Positions 49,835 to 59,650 of a stretch of DNA of 64,000 nt are shown here, in pieces. Source of the DNA: Methylopila turkensis. GTDB lineage: Bacteria; Pseudomonadota; Alphaproteobacteria; Rhizobiales; Methylopilaceae. Both the position numbers and the translations under genes were made by a program. The stretch's first letter is position 1; each line of letters begins with the position of its first letter. The DNA is taken from the NCBI RefSeq assembly GCF_027922325.1, contig NZ_BSFL01000003.1:806001-870000 (forward strand), given 5' to 3'. A model generated the notes under the pieces. That model worked only from the letters and a program-made list of their open reading frames with translations, was not told the origin of the DNA and did not search any database.

Positions 49835-51253
49835 TCAGCCGGCGGCGGCGATGCGCCTCGTCTGGGACGGTTCGTCCGGCTGTTCGAGGGCGGCGAGGAA
49901 GCTTTGGCACCACCAGGCGACGTCGTGCGTCTTGAGCTTCTCGAACATGCCGCTCCATCGCTCGCGGCGCTCCTCCAGCGACATGTCGAGGGCTCGCGCC
50001 AGCGCGCCGGCCGTCCCGTCGACGTCGTAGGGGTTCGTAAGCAGCGCTCCGTCGAGCTCGCAGGCCGCGCCCGCGAAGCGCGACAGCAGCAGGACCCCTG
50101 GGTCCTCGGGATCCTGAGCCGCCACATACTCTTTGGCGACGAGGTTCATCCCGTCTCTGAGCGGCGTGACGAGGCCGACCGCGGCGTGCCGGTAGAGCCC
50201 CGCGAGCGCGTTGCGGCCCACGGTGCGGTTGACGTAGCGAAGCGGCGTCCAGTCCAGCTCCGAGAAGGCGCCGTTCACGCGGCCGGCGAGTTCGGCCACC
50301 TCGCGCTCCATCGCGGCGTATTCCGGAACCTCTTCCCGCGACTTAGGGGTAATCTGGATATAGGCGCAGCGGCCCCGCCATTCCGGATCGAGCAGCAGAA
50401 AGGTTTCGAACGCCTGGATGCGCTGGGCGATTCCCTTCGAATAGTCGAGCCGGTCAACGCCGATGATCAGGCGGCGGTCGCCGAGGCTTTCGCGGGTGCG
50501 CCGGACGAGCGCGTTGCGTCCGGAGGCGGCGGCGACATCGGCGAAAATCTGCGTCTCGATGCCGACCGGAAACGCCTCGACCGTCACCGCGCGGCCATGA
50601 GCGACGAACCGGCCATCCGGCAGACGGCGTCCGACGCGCTCCCGCCGGACGTAGGTCTCGAAGTTCTCCAGATCGATCGGGGTCTGGAAGCCGACAACGT
50701 CGTAGGCCGCCAGCGAGCGCACCACGTCGGCGTGGTTTGGCAGGACGGTGAGGATGTCCGGCGGCGGGAACGGGATGTGGAGAAAGAAGCCCATTCGGTT
50801 GCGCAGGCCCATCGCGCGCAGCTCCGCGGCGAGCGGAATGAGATGGTAGTCGTGCACCCAGATGATGTCGTCCGGCCGGATCAGCGGCGCAAGCTTCTGC
50901 GCGAACAGCCGATTGACGCGGTGGTATCCGGAGAGCGTGACGCGCGTAAACTCGGTCAGCTCCATCCGGTAATGGAACAGCGGCCAGAGCATGCGGTTGG
51001 AGAACCCGGCGTAGTACTCGTCGAGATCGCGCTGGGCGAGATCGATCACGGCGTAGGTCACGCCGTCGATGGTGGTGATCTCCGGCTCGGGCTGCTCTTC
51101 GACGCCGGGCTCGAGCTTGCCGCCGCTCCAGCCGAACCACAGGCCGCCGCGGGCCTTCATGGCGCCGGACAGCGCGACAGCCAACCCGCCGGCCGGCGGC
51201 GTGCCCGGCGTCGGAACCGGCACGCGGTTCGATACGATCACAAGCCGGCTCAC
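49835..51253 (-). CDS. otsA: Trehalose-6-phosphate synthase
   Basis: A 472-residue GT20 glycosyltransferase that makes trehalose-6-phosphate from UDP-glucose and glucose-6-phosphate. The motifs are [56 protein letters not shown] and [14 protein letters not shown]. It is the third gene of the minus-strand trehalose operon otsB-GH15-otsA, 136 bases after the GH15 gene. The longer gap could hold an extra promoter, but I see none clearly. Confidence 0.96.
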   Translation of the reverse strand: MSRLVIVSNRVPVPTPGTPPAGGLAVALSGAMKARGGLWFGWSGGKLEPGVEEQPEPEITTIDGVTYAVIDLAQRDLDEYYAGFSNRMLWPLFHYRMELTEFTRVTLSGYHRVNRLFAQKLAPLIRPDDIIWVHDYHLIPLAAELRAMGLRNRMGFFLHIPFPPPDILTVLPNHADVVRSLAAYDVVGFQTPIDLENFETYVRRERVGRRLPDGRFVAHGRAVTVEAFPVGIETQIFADVAAASGRNALVRRTRESLGDRRLIIGVDRLDYSKGIAQRIQAFETFLLLDPEWRGRCAYIQITPKSREEVPEYAAMEREVAELAGRVNGAFSELDWTPLRYVNRTVGRNALAGLYRHAAVGLVTPLRDGMNLVAKEYVAAQDPEDPGVLLLSRFAGAACELDGALLTNPYDVDGTAGALARALDMSLEERRERWSGMFEKLKTHDVAWWCQSFLAALEQPDEPSQTRRIAAAG

Positions 51254-51389
51254 GCCCGGTCCCTCGCGTTCAGCGCAGAGGGCCGGCTCGTCGAGGCGCT
51301 TTGCGCCGTTGTGTCGAGATGTCCTGTCATCGCCCTCACCTGCAACGCCGCATCGGCGGCGAAGTTCCTGTCGTCGCGTCGCGCCGCGC

Positions 51390-53192
51390 TCAGAACGCCT
51401 CCTCCCAGGGGCGGGACAGACGCATCGCCGCCTTCACCAGCCCGACCATCGAGTAGGTTTGCGGGAAATTGCCCCAGAGTTCGCCGGTGCCGACGTGCAG
51501 GCCCTCGGACAGCAGCCCGAGCCGGTTGCGATGGTCGAGCACCTCCTCGAACACCGCGCGCGCCTCGTCCTCCCGCCCGACAGCGGCCAGCGCGTTGATC
51601 AGCCAGAAGGTGCAGGCGGTGAAGGCGGTCTCGGGTTCGCCGAAGTCGTCCGGCGTCCGGTAGCGGTAGATGTGATTGCCGTAGCGCAGGCTGCGCTCGA
51701 CCTCCGCGAGCGTCCCGAGGAAGCGGGGGTCGCGGGGCGCGACCAGTCCGATGTCGGGCAGCAGCAGCAGGCTCGCGTCCACGAAGTCGCCGCCGAAGGT
51801 GCTGGTGAAACTGTTCAGCTCGTCGCTCCAGGCCGCGGCGAAGATGCCGTCGCGGATGTCGGCCGCCTTCTCGCTCCAATGGTCGACCCGCTCCGCCAGG
51901 CCGAGCCGGTTCGCGATGCGCGCGAGCCGGTCGCACGCCGCCCAGCACATGGCGGCGGAATGGGTGTGGACCGCCTCGCGGGTGCGGTACTCCCATATGC
52001 CGGCGTCGGGCTGGTCCCAGCGCGCGACGGCCTGGGCGCCGAGTTTCTCCAGCCGCTCGAACAGCGCCTCGTCGCCGGGCTTCGGCAGCCGGGCGTCGAA
52101 GAAGCTCTGGGCCGCGGCCAGGATGACCGAGCCGTAGCCGTCGTTCTGCACCTGGGTGTAGGCGGCGTTGCCCCGCCGCACGGGTCCGAACGCCTGATAC
52201 CCGGGCAACGCCTCGGCCAGCGATTCCTCGATCCGCGTCTCGAAACCGAGCCCGAACAGCGGCTGGAGGTAGCCGGAGGGCGAACAGGCGACGAGGTTCG
52301 TCACGTAGGAGAGATAGCCCTCCATCGTCTTGGTCGCCCCAAGCCGGTTCAGCGCCTCGACGGTGAAGTAGGCGTCGCGCAGCCAGCACAGCCGGTAGTC
52401 CCAGGTGCGTCCGCTGTCGCCATATTCGGGGATCGAGGTCGTCAGCGCCGCGACGATGCCGCCGGTCTCCTCGTGGCTGCAGAGCTTGAGCGTTATCGCC
52501 GCGCGGATCACCACGTCCTGCCATTCGAACGGCAGCGACAGGAAGCGCACCCAGTCGATCCAGTAGTCGTGCGTGCGTTCGTAGAATTCGCGGGCGACGC
52601 GCGACGGCGCCGCCGGCAGGGTCTCGTCCGGACCAAGGATGAAGGCGAGCGGCTGGTCGAGGATGAACGGGGTCTCCTCGCTCACGAGCGACACCGGCGC
52701 GTCCGTGGTCAGCCGCAGCACCGTGTCCCGGAGCAGGAAACGGACGTGGTTCGAGCCCCGCGTCGTGTCCGGCGCGGCGGCGCCGTAGTCCATCGCCGGC
52801 CGAAGCCGCACGCGGATGCGCGGCGAACCCGAGATCGGCTCGACCTGCCGCACGATGGTCTGCGGCCGGAACATGCGCCCGTGATCGCGGAACCGCGGCG
52901 CGAAGTCGACGATGCGGACGCCGGCGCCCTCGCTTCCGTAGAGGCGCGTCTCGAGGATCGCCGTGTTGCGGTGATAATGCTGCTCGACCCGCGTCAGCCC
53001 CTCGAGCTCGAACTCCCAGAACCCGCGGTCCGGCGCGTGGCCGCCGAGCAGCGCGCAGAAGGTGGGATCGCCGTCGAAGCGCGGCGCGCACATCCAGTTG
53101 ATGCGGCCCCTTGCGTCGATCAAAGCCGCGGCGGCGGCGTTGCCGATGACGCCGAGATCGAGCGAGACCGCGGTCGCCTGACGCTCCGTCAC
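51390..53192 (-). CDS. GH15-family glycoside hydrolase (glucoamylase/trehalase-like)
   Basis: A 600-residue protein with an N-terminal beta-sandwich domain (~1-230) and an (alpha/alpha)6 catalytic domain (~240-590). The catalytic-type segments are DSGRTWDYRLCWLRDAYFTVEALNRLG and the C-terminal LGLLSEGLHVGTGELWGNFPQTYSMVGLVKAAM. In alphaproteobacteria this GH15 group is regularly linked to otsAB, and some members have trehalase activity. Its start overlaps the otsB stop by 4 bases. Whether it is a trehalase or a glucoamylase cannot be decided from sequence. Confidence 0.9.
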   Translation of the reverse strand: MTERQATAVSLDLGVIGNAAAAALIDARGRINWMCAPRFDGDPTFCALLGGHAPDRGFWEFELEGLTRVEQHYHRNTAILETRLYGSEGAGVRIVDFAPRFRDHGRMFRPQTIVRQVEPISGSPRIRVRLRPAMDYGAAAPDTTRGSNHVRFLLRDTVLRLTTDAPVSLVSEETPFILDQPLAFILGPDETLPAAPSRVAREFYERTHDYWIDWVRFLSLPFEWQDVVIRAAITLKLCSHEETGGIVAALTTSIPEYGDSGRTWDYRLCWLRDAYFTVEALNRLGATKTMEGYLSYVTNLVACSPSGYLQPLFGLGFETRIEESLAEALPGYQAFGPVRRGNAAYTQVQNDGYGSVILAAAQSFFDARLPKPGDEALFERLEKLGAQAVARWDQPDAGIWEYRTREAVHTHSAAMCWAACDRLARIANRLGLAERVDHWSEKAADIRDGIFAAAWSDELNSFTSTFGGDFVDASLLLLPDIGLVAPRDPRFLGTLAEVERSLRYGNHIYRYRTPDDFGEPETAFTACTFWLINALAAVGREDEARAVFEEVLDHRNRLGLLSEGLHVGTGELWGNFPQTYSMVGLVKAAMRLSRPWEEAF

Positions 53193-54001
53193 GCCGACGC
53201 CGCAAGCGCGACGAGCCAGGCGCGGACGGCCTCCGGATCCGCGGCGCGATAGGTGGCGACCGACGGACGGGTCACGTCGCCGACCAGCGCCGAGGCGCCG
53301 CCGAGTTCGTTCGCCGCGGTGAAGGCGAACTCGTCGGTGAGGTCGTCGCCGAGCATCAGCGGCGTCCGCCCGACGAACGGCTTCTCGGACATCAGCCGCC
53401 GCAGCGCAGAACCCTTGTCGCAGCCGCGCGGACGCACCTCGACGACCATCTTGCCGGGCTGAAGCTCATGCTCGGGCGCAAGCATCGCCACAAGATCGCC
53501 GATGCGCTCGCGCACCTCGCTCTCCCGCTCCGGCGCGGCGCGGAAATGCACGGCCACGCTCGCGCCCTTGTTCTCGAGCGCAAGGCCCGGACGGGCGTCG
53601 ACGAAGGCGCCGAGCGCGGCTGTCAGGCGGTCTGGCGGCGCGTCGCCGGCGTCGGCCACGCGGCCTCCGCCGCAGCGGCGAAGCTCGGCCCCATGCAGCG
53701 CCGCGGTCGGCAGCCGCAGGGGCGTGAGAATGCGATCGACGTCCGCGAGCGTCCGGCCGGTCACGATCGCGAGCGCGCCGCCGAGACGCTGCGCCAACAC
53801 GCCGATCGCCGCGACGACTTCGGCGGGAATCGAGACGCCGTCGGGCGTCGGCGCAAGGTCGAGCACCGTGCCGTCGAGATCGAGGAAGATCGCGACGCGG
53901 CCGGGAAAGCCGCCGGGAACCGCCGGCAGTGCAGGCCGTTCGGCGGCGCCGCGCGCGATTTCGCTCTCGCGTACGGCCACCGCCGTGTTTTCGAGGCTCA
54001 T
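53189..54001 (-). CDS. otsB: Trehalose-6-phosphate phosphatase
   Basis: A 270-residue HAD-superfamily phosphatase. The nucleophile motif FLDLDGTVLDLAP has Asp41 and Asp43. VVEVRPRGCDKGSALRRL and LGDDLTDEFAF near 215 complete the active site. It removes phosphate from trehalose-6-phosphate to give trehalose. ATG 54001 is used; a longer frame to 54043 adds a poor leader. It is the first gene of the otsB-GH15-otsA operon and starts 88 bases downstream of a TetR gene. Confidence 0.93.
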   Translation of the reverse strand: MSLENTAVAVRESEIARGAAERPALPAVPGGFPGRVAIFLDLDGTVLDLAPTPDGVSIPAEVVAAIGVLAQRLGGALAIVTGRTLADVDRILTPLRLPTAALHGAELRRCGGGRVADAGDAPPDRLTAALGAFVDARPGLALENKGASVAVHFRAAPERESEVRERIGDLVAMLAPEHELQPGKMVVEVRPRGCDKGSALRRLMSEKPFVGRTPLMLGDDLTDEFAFTAANELGGASALVGDVTRPSVATYRAADPEAVRAWLVALAASA

Positions 54002-54089
54002 CGCCGGGCGCTCCGGATGGGGGGAGAAAACCGTTCGGGCCACGGTAGATAGCGACGGCGCGACAGAGGGGCAACCCCCGACGGGACCT

Positions 54090-54701
54090 TCAGGCCCGGC
54101 TCGCCCGTTCGACCACCGCCTCGAACACCGCCTGCAGTTCCCCGCGCGCGTCGGACGGATCGAGCTCGCCCGCGGCGGCGGCGTAGGACAGCGCGTCGGC
54201 GGCGCCGATCGCCCCCAGCAGGCTCACCGTGGACGGCGCGCGGGTCGAGAACGGCGCCAGCGCTTCGCGGCACTGGTCGACAAAGGCGTCGCGGCAGGCG
54301 CGCTTCACGGCCTCGAGCTCGGCGGAGCCTTCGAGCGCCGCGGCCACGCCCGCCAGTTCGCGCCCCTGGGCAAGCGCGCAGTCCACATAGGCGTCCGCGA
54401 TCACGCCGGCCTTGTCGATCAGCGTCGGGCCGCTCGCGGCGAGCGCCGCATGCATCGCCGCGGTCTGCCGCCGGTCGAAATCCTCGTAGAGCGCGGCCAG
54501 CAGGCCGTTGCGCGTGCCGAAGTGATCGTAGGCCACCGGCTTCGCCACGCCGGCCTGCTCGGCGAGGCGGCCGAGCGTCAGCGCGTCGGCGCCCTCGTCG
54601 CGGGCGAGCCGCCATGCGGTCTCGATGAGCTGCAGCCGTCGCTGATCCCGGGTCAGCCGGCGGCGGGGGGCGAGCGAAGACGTCGGGAACGCGGTTGACA
54701 T
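54090..54701 (-). CDS. TetR-family transcriptional regulator
   Basis: A regulator of about 203 residues. The N-terminal helix-turn-helix runs at ~20-65 (RRLQLIETAWRLARDEGADALTLGRLAEQAGVAKPVAYDHFGTRNGLLAAL). The C-terminal ligand domain is helical. It diverges from a flavodoxin-fold quinone reductase gene, with an AT-rich dyad between them, the standard arrangement for control of that gene. Both GTG 54704 and ATG 54701 can start it. Confidence 0.92.
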   Translation of the reverse strand: MSTAFPTSSLAPRRRLTRDQRRLQLIETAWRLARDEGADALTLGRLAEQAGVAKPVAYDHFGTRNGLLAALYEDFDRRQTAAMHAALAASGPTLIDKAGVIADAYVDCALAQGRELAGVAAALEGSAELEAVKRACRDAFVDQCREALAPFSTRAPSTVSLLGAIGAADALSYAAAAGELDPSDARGELQAVFEAVVERASRA

Positions 54702-54704
54702 CAC

Positions 54705-54737
54705 TATATACCAAAAGTAACTTACGAAAAGTATATA
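54705..54737. promoter_or_regulatory. TetR operator candidate
   Basis: An AT-rich dyad in the divergent gap: TATATAC (54705-54711) and GTATATA (54731-54737), with AAAAGTA repeated directly at 54713-54719 and 54727-54733 and the palindrome AAGTAACTT in the centre. Its symmetry and position between divergent tetR and target genes fit a TetR-type operator overlapping both promoters. Confidence 0.6.
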
Positions 54738-54781
54738 ACGATCGCCGCGGCGGTCAAAGCTAAAACCGCAGGAGCCTTCCC

Positions 54782-55393
54782 ATGCGCTCGCTCATCGTGT
54801 TCTCGCATCCCGATCCCGGGTCGCTCACGCACGCCGTCGCCGCCCAGATCGCCGAGGGGATTTCGGCGGCGGACCCGTCCCACTCCGTGGAGATGGCGGA
54901 CCTCGCCGCCGAGGGCTTCGATCCGCGCTTCTCCGCGGCCGACCTCGCCTTGTTCCGCCGGCAGGCCGGACCGCCCGAGGACATCCTCGCCGAACAGGCG
55001 CGGGTCGACCGCGCGGACGCGCTCGTGCTGGTCTATCCCGTCTACTGGTGGTCGATGCCGGGCCAGCTCAAGGGCTGGATCGACCGGGTGTTCACCAACG
55101 GCTGGGCCTATGACGAGACCGCGGACGGCTCCCTGATCAAGATGCTGGGCCGGCTTCGCGCGCATCTCGTCGGCATCGGCGCCGGCGACGAGGACCTCTA
55201 CCAGCGACGCGGCTACGCCGACGCGATCAGGACGCAGATCGACAAGGGCATCTTCGATTACGTCGGAGCGACGGTCGCCTCGTCCGACCTGCTGCTGCCC
55301 TCGGCCGAGCCGTTCCCGGCCTCGGCGCTCGCGCGCGCCCATGCCATCGGCCGCGCCATCGCGGAGGCTCCGGCCGCCGGCAAGGCGGCCTGA
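54782..55393 (+). CDS. NAD(P)H-dependent flavodoxin-fold oxidoreductase
   Basis: A 203-residue protein of the NQO1/MdaB/KefF-type flavodoxin-2 fold. IVFSHPDPGSLTHAVAAQI binds the FMN/FAD phosphate, and LVYPVYWWSMPGQLKGWIDRVFTNGWAYD forms the flavin isoalloxazine site. It likely reduces quinones or electrophiles using NAD(P)H. Divergent from the TetR gene, it is the probable target of that repressor. It converges with mrp 10 bases downstream. Confidence 0.87.
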   Translation: MRSLIVFSHPDPGSLTHAVAAQIAEGISAADPSHSVEMADLAAEGFDPRFSAADLALFRRQAGPPEDILAEQARVDRADALVLVYPVYWWSMPGQLKGWIDRVFTNGWAYDETADGSLIKMLGRLRAHLVGIGAGDEDLYQRRGYADAIRTQIDKGIFDYVGATVASSDLLLPSAEPFPASALARAHAIGRAIAEAPAAGKAA

Positions 55394-55403
55394 GCCCGCG
55401 CCT

Positions 55404-56576
<1,173 letters not shown>

Positions 56577-56668
56577 GGCTGGGCTCCCTTTATCCTTCGT
56601 TAGTTGCGCTATGGACCTTGGCGCGCCGCGCGGTCAAATGGCTTGAAGCGTCCCGGAGGATGAACGCG

Positions 56669-57271
56669 ATGACCGCCCCCCCGTCGCCCCGCGTCGCCGG
56701 GCTCGTCCTGATGGGCGGCGAAGGCTCCCGCATGGGCGGCGCCGACAAGGCGCTGCTCGATCTTGGCGGACGGCCGATCCTCGCGCACGCCTTGGATCGC
56801 TTCCGTCCGCAGGTGGGGACGCTCGCCCTGTCCGCCAATGGCGACCTGTCGCGGCTCGCCGCGTTCGGGCTGCCCGCCCTGCCCGATCCGCCCGACGGAC
56901 CGGGCGGGCCGCTTTCCGGCGTGCTCGCCGGCCTCGCCTTCGCGGAGGCCCGCGGAGCGCTGTGGCTCGCGACCATACCCGGCGACGCGGCGCATCCGCC
57001 GCTGGACCTCGTCGCGCGCCTGCTGGCCGCGGCTGGAGAAGCCCCCGCCGCCGCGTCGACCGCGCGCGGCGTCGAGCCGCTGCACGCGCTCTGGCCCGTG
57101 GCGGCGGCAATGCGGCTGCGGGCGCTCGTCGGCGAAGGCGTCGCTTCGCCGAAGCGCGCGCTGGAGCGGCTCGGCGCGGCGCTCGTTCCTTTCGACGACG
57201 ATCGGGGGTTTCGCGACGTCGACACGCCGGCCGACCTCGACGCCGCGCGGCGCTCGCTCGCGGGCTCGTGA
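56669..57271 (+). CDS. mobA: Molybdenum cofactor guanylyltransferase MobA
   Basis: A 200-residue nucleotidyltransferase that makes the bis-MGD or MGD form of the molybdenum cofactor. The GTP-binding motif LVLMGGEGSRMGGADKALLDLGGRP is at the N-terminus, and the acidic site is in ATIPGDAAHPP. The C-terminus has FRDVDTPADLDAA, the usual MobA ending. The start is ATG 56669, with GGAGG 9 bases upstream; the ATG at 56660 is too close to that site. Confidence 0.9.
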   Translation: MTAPPSPRVAGLVLMGGEGSRMGGADKALLDLGGRPILAHALDRFRPQVGTLALSANGDLSRLAAFGLPALPDPPDGPGGPLSGVLAGLAFAEARGALWLATIPGDAAHPPLDLVARLLAAAGEAPAAASTARGVEPLHALWPVAAAMRLRALVGEGVASPKRALERLGAALVPFDDDRGFRDVDTPADLDAARRSLAGS

Positions 57272-57373
57272 CACGCGTTGCGCGCTCCCGCGAAGGATGG
57301 AATGTTCGGTCCGAAGCGCCGGAGGGCGCAGGGGGCCGCAGGCGGGACGCGGCCCGGCACGGAGACCGCCGGC

Positions 57374-58174
57374 ATGACTCGGCTGACCACGATCTCACGG
57401 CGCGCCGCCTTCGTCGCGCTGATCGCGCTCGGCGCGGCCTGGTCCGCCGACGCGGCGCAGGCCAGAGACTGGCGCAAGATCCGGATCGGCACCGAGGGGT
57501 CCTATCCGCCTTTCAATTACATGGACGCGGACCGGCAGCTGCGCGGCTTCGACATCGACATCGCCAAGGCGCTCTGCGCCAAGATCGGCGCGGAGTGCAC
57601 CTTCGGCGCGCAGGACTGGGAGGGACTGATCCCCGCCCTGCTCGCCAACAAGTACGACGCGGTCGTCGCCTCCATGTCGATCACCGACGAGCGCAAGCGC
57701 GTCATCGCCTTCTCGAAGCGCTACTACCAGACGCCGGCCATGTTCGTGGCGGCGAAGGAGAACGGCTCCTGGGGCTCGACCCCGGAAGCCCTCGCCGGCA
57801 AGACGATCGGCGCGCAGACCGGCACGGCCAGCGCGACCTATCTCGAGGACGTCTACGGCGCCGCCGCGACGGTGAAGCTCTACGCCACGCAGGACGAGGC
57901 CAATCTCGACCTCGCCTCCGGCCGGCTCGACGCGGTGCTCGCCGACAAGGCGGTGCTGCTGCCGTGGCTCGAAAAGGCCGAGGAAGGCAAATGCTGCCAG
58001 GTCATCGGGCAGGACGTGCGTGACCCCGCGTACTTCGGCGAGGGCGTCGGCGTCGGGCTGCGCAAGGAGGACGCCGACCTGAAGGCGCTGTTCGACAAGG
58101 CGATCGACGACATCCGCGCCGACGGCACCTACGACCGGATCAACGCCCGCTACTTCCCGTTCAGCCTGTACTGA
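57374..58174 (+). CDS. Amino-acid ABC transporter substrate-binding protein (ArgT/HisJ-like)
   Basis: A 266-residue periplasmic binding protein. A signal peptide (residues 1-30, containing SRRAAFVALIALGAAW and ending near AQA) precedes the SBP_bac_3 domain: IRIGTEGSYPPFNYMDADRQLRGFDIDIAKALCAKIGAECTF. This is the ligand pattern of Lys/Arg/Orn/His receptors. DAVVASMSITDERKRVIAFSKRYYQTPAMF follows. Two permease genes come directly after. The exact amino acid is unknown. Confidence 0.92.
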   Translation: MTRLTTISRRAAFVALIALGAAWSADAAQARDWRKIRIGTEGSYPPFNYMDADRQLRGFDIDIAKALCAKIGAECTFGAQDWEGLIPALLANKYDAVVASMSITDERKRVIAFSKRYYQTPAMFVAAKENGSWGSTPEALAGKTIGAQTGTASATYLEDVYGAAATVKLYATQDEANLDLASGRLDAVLADKAVLLPWLEKAEEGKCCQVIGQDVRDPAYFGEGVGVGLRKEDADLKALFDKAIDDIRADGTYDRINARYFPFSLY

Positions 58175-58190
58175 GAGCCGGCGTCCGCGC

Positions 58191-58910
58191 GTGGAGAACC
58201 TGCCGACGCTGCTGTCCTTCGGAGCGGCGGGCTGGGGCGACGAATTGCTGGCCGGCGTCGGCGTCACGCTCGCTCTCGCCCTCGCCACGCTGCCGCTCGG
58301 GCTTGGCCTCGGGCTCGCCGTGACCCTCGCCAAGGCGTCCCGGCGAAGATCGCTACGCGCGTTCGGCGAGGCCTACACCACCGTGTTCCGCGGGCTGCCC
58401 GAGCTTCTGACCATCGTCGTGGTCTATTACGGCGGCCAGATCCTACTCAACGCCGCGCTCGCCCGGATCGCGCCGGGAACGAGCGTCCAGATCGGCGGCT
58501 TCGCGGCCGGCGTCGCGGCGCTGGCGCTGGTGTTCGGCGCCTTCGCGAGCGAAGCGATGCTCGGCGCGCTGCACGGCCTGCCGCGCGGCCAGATGGAGGC
58601 GGCGGCGGCGCTCGGGCTGCCGCCGTCGACCGCGTTCCGCCTTGTCGCGCTTCCGCAGCTCTGGCGGCTGGCGCTGCCCGGCCTGTCGAACTGCTGGCTG
58701 GTGCTGCTGAAGGACACTTCGCTTGTGTCGGTGATCGCGCTCACCGACCTGATGCGGCAGACGACCGTGGCGGCCGGCGCGACGAAACAGCCCTTCATCT
58801 TCTACCTCGTCGCCTGCCTCGCCTATCTCGCGCTGTCGCTGCTCTCGGGCCGCGTCTCGGACTGGCTCCAGCGCCGCGCCGATCGCGGCATGGCCACGGC
58901 GGGGCGCTGA
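58191..58910 (+). CDS. Amino-acid ABC transporter permease (HisQ-like)
   Basis: A 239-residue HisQ/ArtQ-type membrane permease with about five helices. The coupling-loop motif EAAAALGLPPSTAFRLVALPQLWRLALPGLSNCWLVLLKDTSL is clear. The GTG start at 58191 lies 16 bases after the binding-protein gene. It forms a heterodimer with the following permease. Confidence 0.9.
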   Translation: MENLPTLLSFGAAGWGDELLAGVGVTLALALATLPLGLGLGLAVTLAKASRRRSLRAFGEAYTTVFRGLPELLTIVVVYYGGQILLNAALARIAPGTSVQIGGFAAGVAALALVFGAFASEAMLGALHGLPRGQMEAAAALGLPPSTAFRLVALPQLWRLALPGLSNCWLVLLKDTSLVSVIALTDLMRQTTVAAGATKQPFIFYLVACLAYLALSLLSGRVSDWLQRRADRGMATAGR

Positions 58911-58912
58911 CG

Positions 58913-59650
58913 ATGGAGGCGCTCGGACAGGCGTTCCTCGCGGTCTGGGGCGCGCTCGGCTTCGACGTCGACCTGATGGCGCGCTACGGCCCCCGGCTGC
59001 TGTCCGGCCTCGGCGTGACGCTCGAGATCGTCGCGCTCGCCGCGCCGCTCGGCTGCGCGCTCGCGATCCCGCTCGCGGTCTGCAGGCTCGAGGGCGGCCC
59101 GATCGCCCGCAACCTCGCGCTCGGTTTCTCCACCTTCTTCCGCGGCACGCCGCTGCTGGCGCAGACCTTCCTCGTCTATTACGGCGCGGGCCAGTTCCGC
59201 TCGGCCTTCGAGACCATCGGGTTGTGGTGGCTGGTGCGCGACGCGTTCTGGTGCGTGATCCTGACCTTCACGCTCAACACCGCCGCCTATCAGTCCGAGA
59301 TCATCCGGGGCGGCGTGAGGGCCCTGCCCGCAGGCCAGCGCGAAGCGGCGTCCGCCCTCGGCCTCGGCCCGTTCGCGCTCTACGCCCGCGTGCTGCTGCC
59401 GCAGGCGCTGATCGGCGGCCTGCGCCCGCTCGGCAACGAGCTGGTGTTGCTGGTGAAGGCGAGCTCGATCGCGAGCGCCGTGACGGTGTTCGACCTGCTC
59501 GGCGCGACCCGCTACGTCTACGGCCGCACGCTCGACTTTTCGGTCTATCTCTGGGCCGCGCTGCTCTATCTCGCGCTGGTCGAGATCATCCGGCGCGCCG
59601 TCAACGCCATCGAGCGCCGCGCCGGCCGGCGGTTCGCCGCCGTGTCCTAG
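58913..59650 (+). CDS. Amino-acid ABC transporter permease (HisM-like)
   Basis: A 245-residue HisM/ArtM-type permease with the loop AYQSEIIRGGVRALPAGQREAASALGLGPFALYARVLLPQALIGGLRPLGNELVLLVKASS. It follows the first permease by 2 bases. No ATP-binding gene follows: the next gene, cobT, is convergent and shares the stop tetranucleotide CTAG with it. The ATPase must come from elsewhere. Confidence 0.92.
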   Translation: MEALGQAFLAVWGALGFDVDLMARYGPRLLSGLGVTLEIVALAAPLGCALAIPLAVCRLEGGPIARNLALGFSTFFRGTPLLAQTFLVYYGAGQFRSAFETIGLWWLVRDAFWCVILTFTLNTAAYQSEIIRGGVRALPAGQREAASALGLGPFALYARVLLPQALIGGLRPLGNELVLLVKASSIASAVTVFDLLGATRYVYGRTLDFSVYLWAALLYLALVEIIRRAVNAIERRAGRRFAAVS

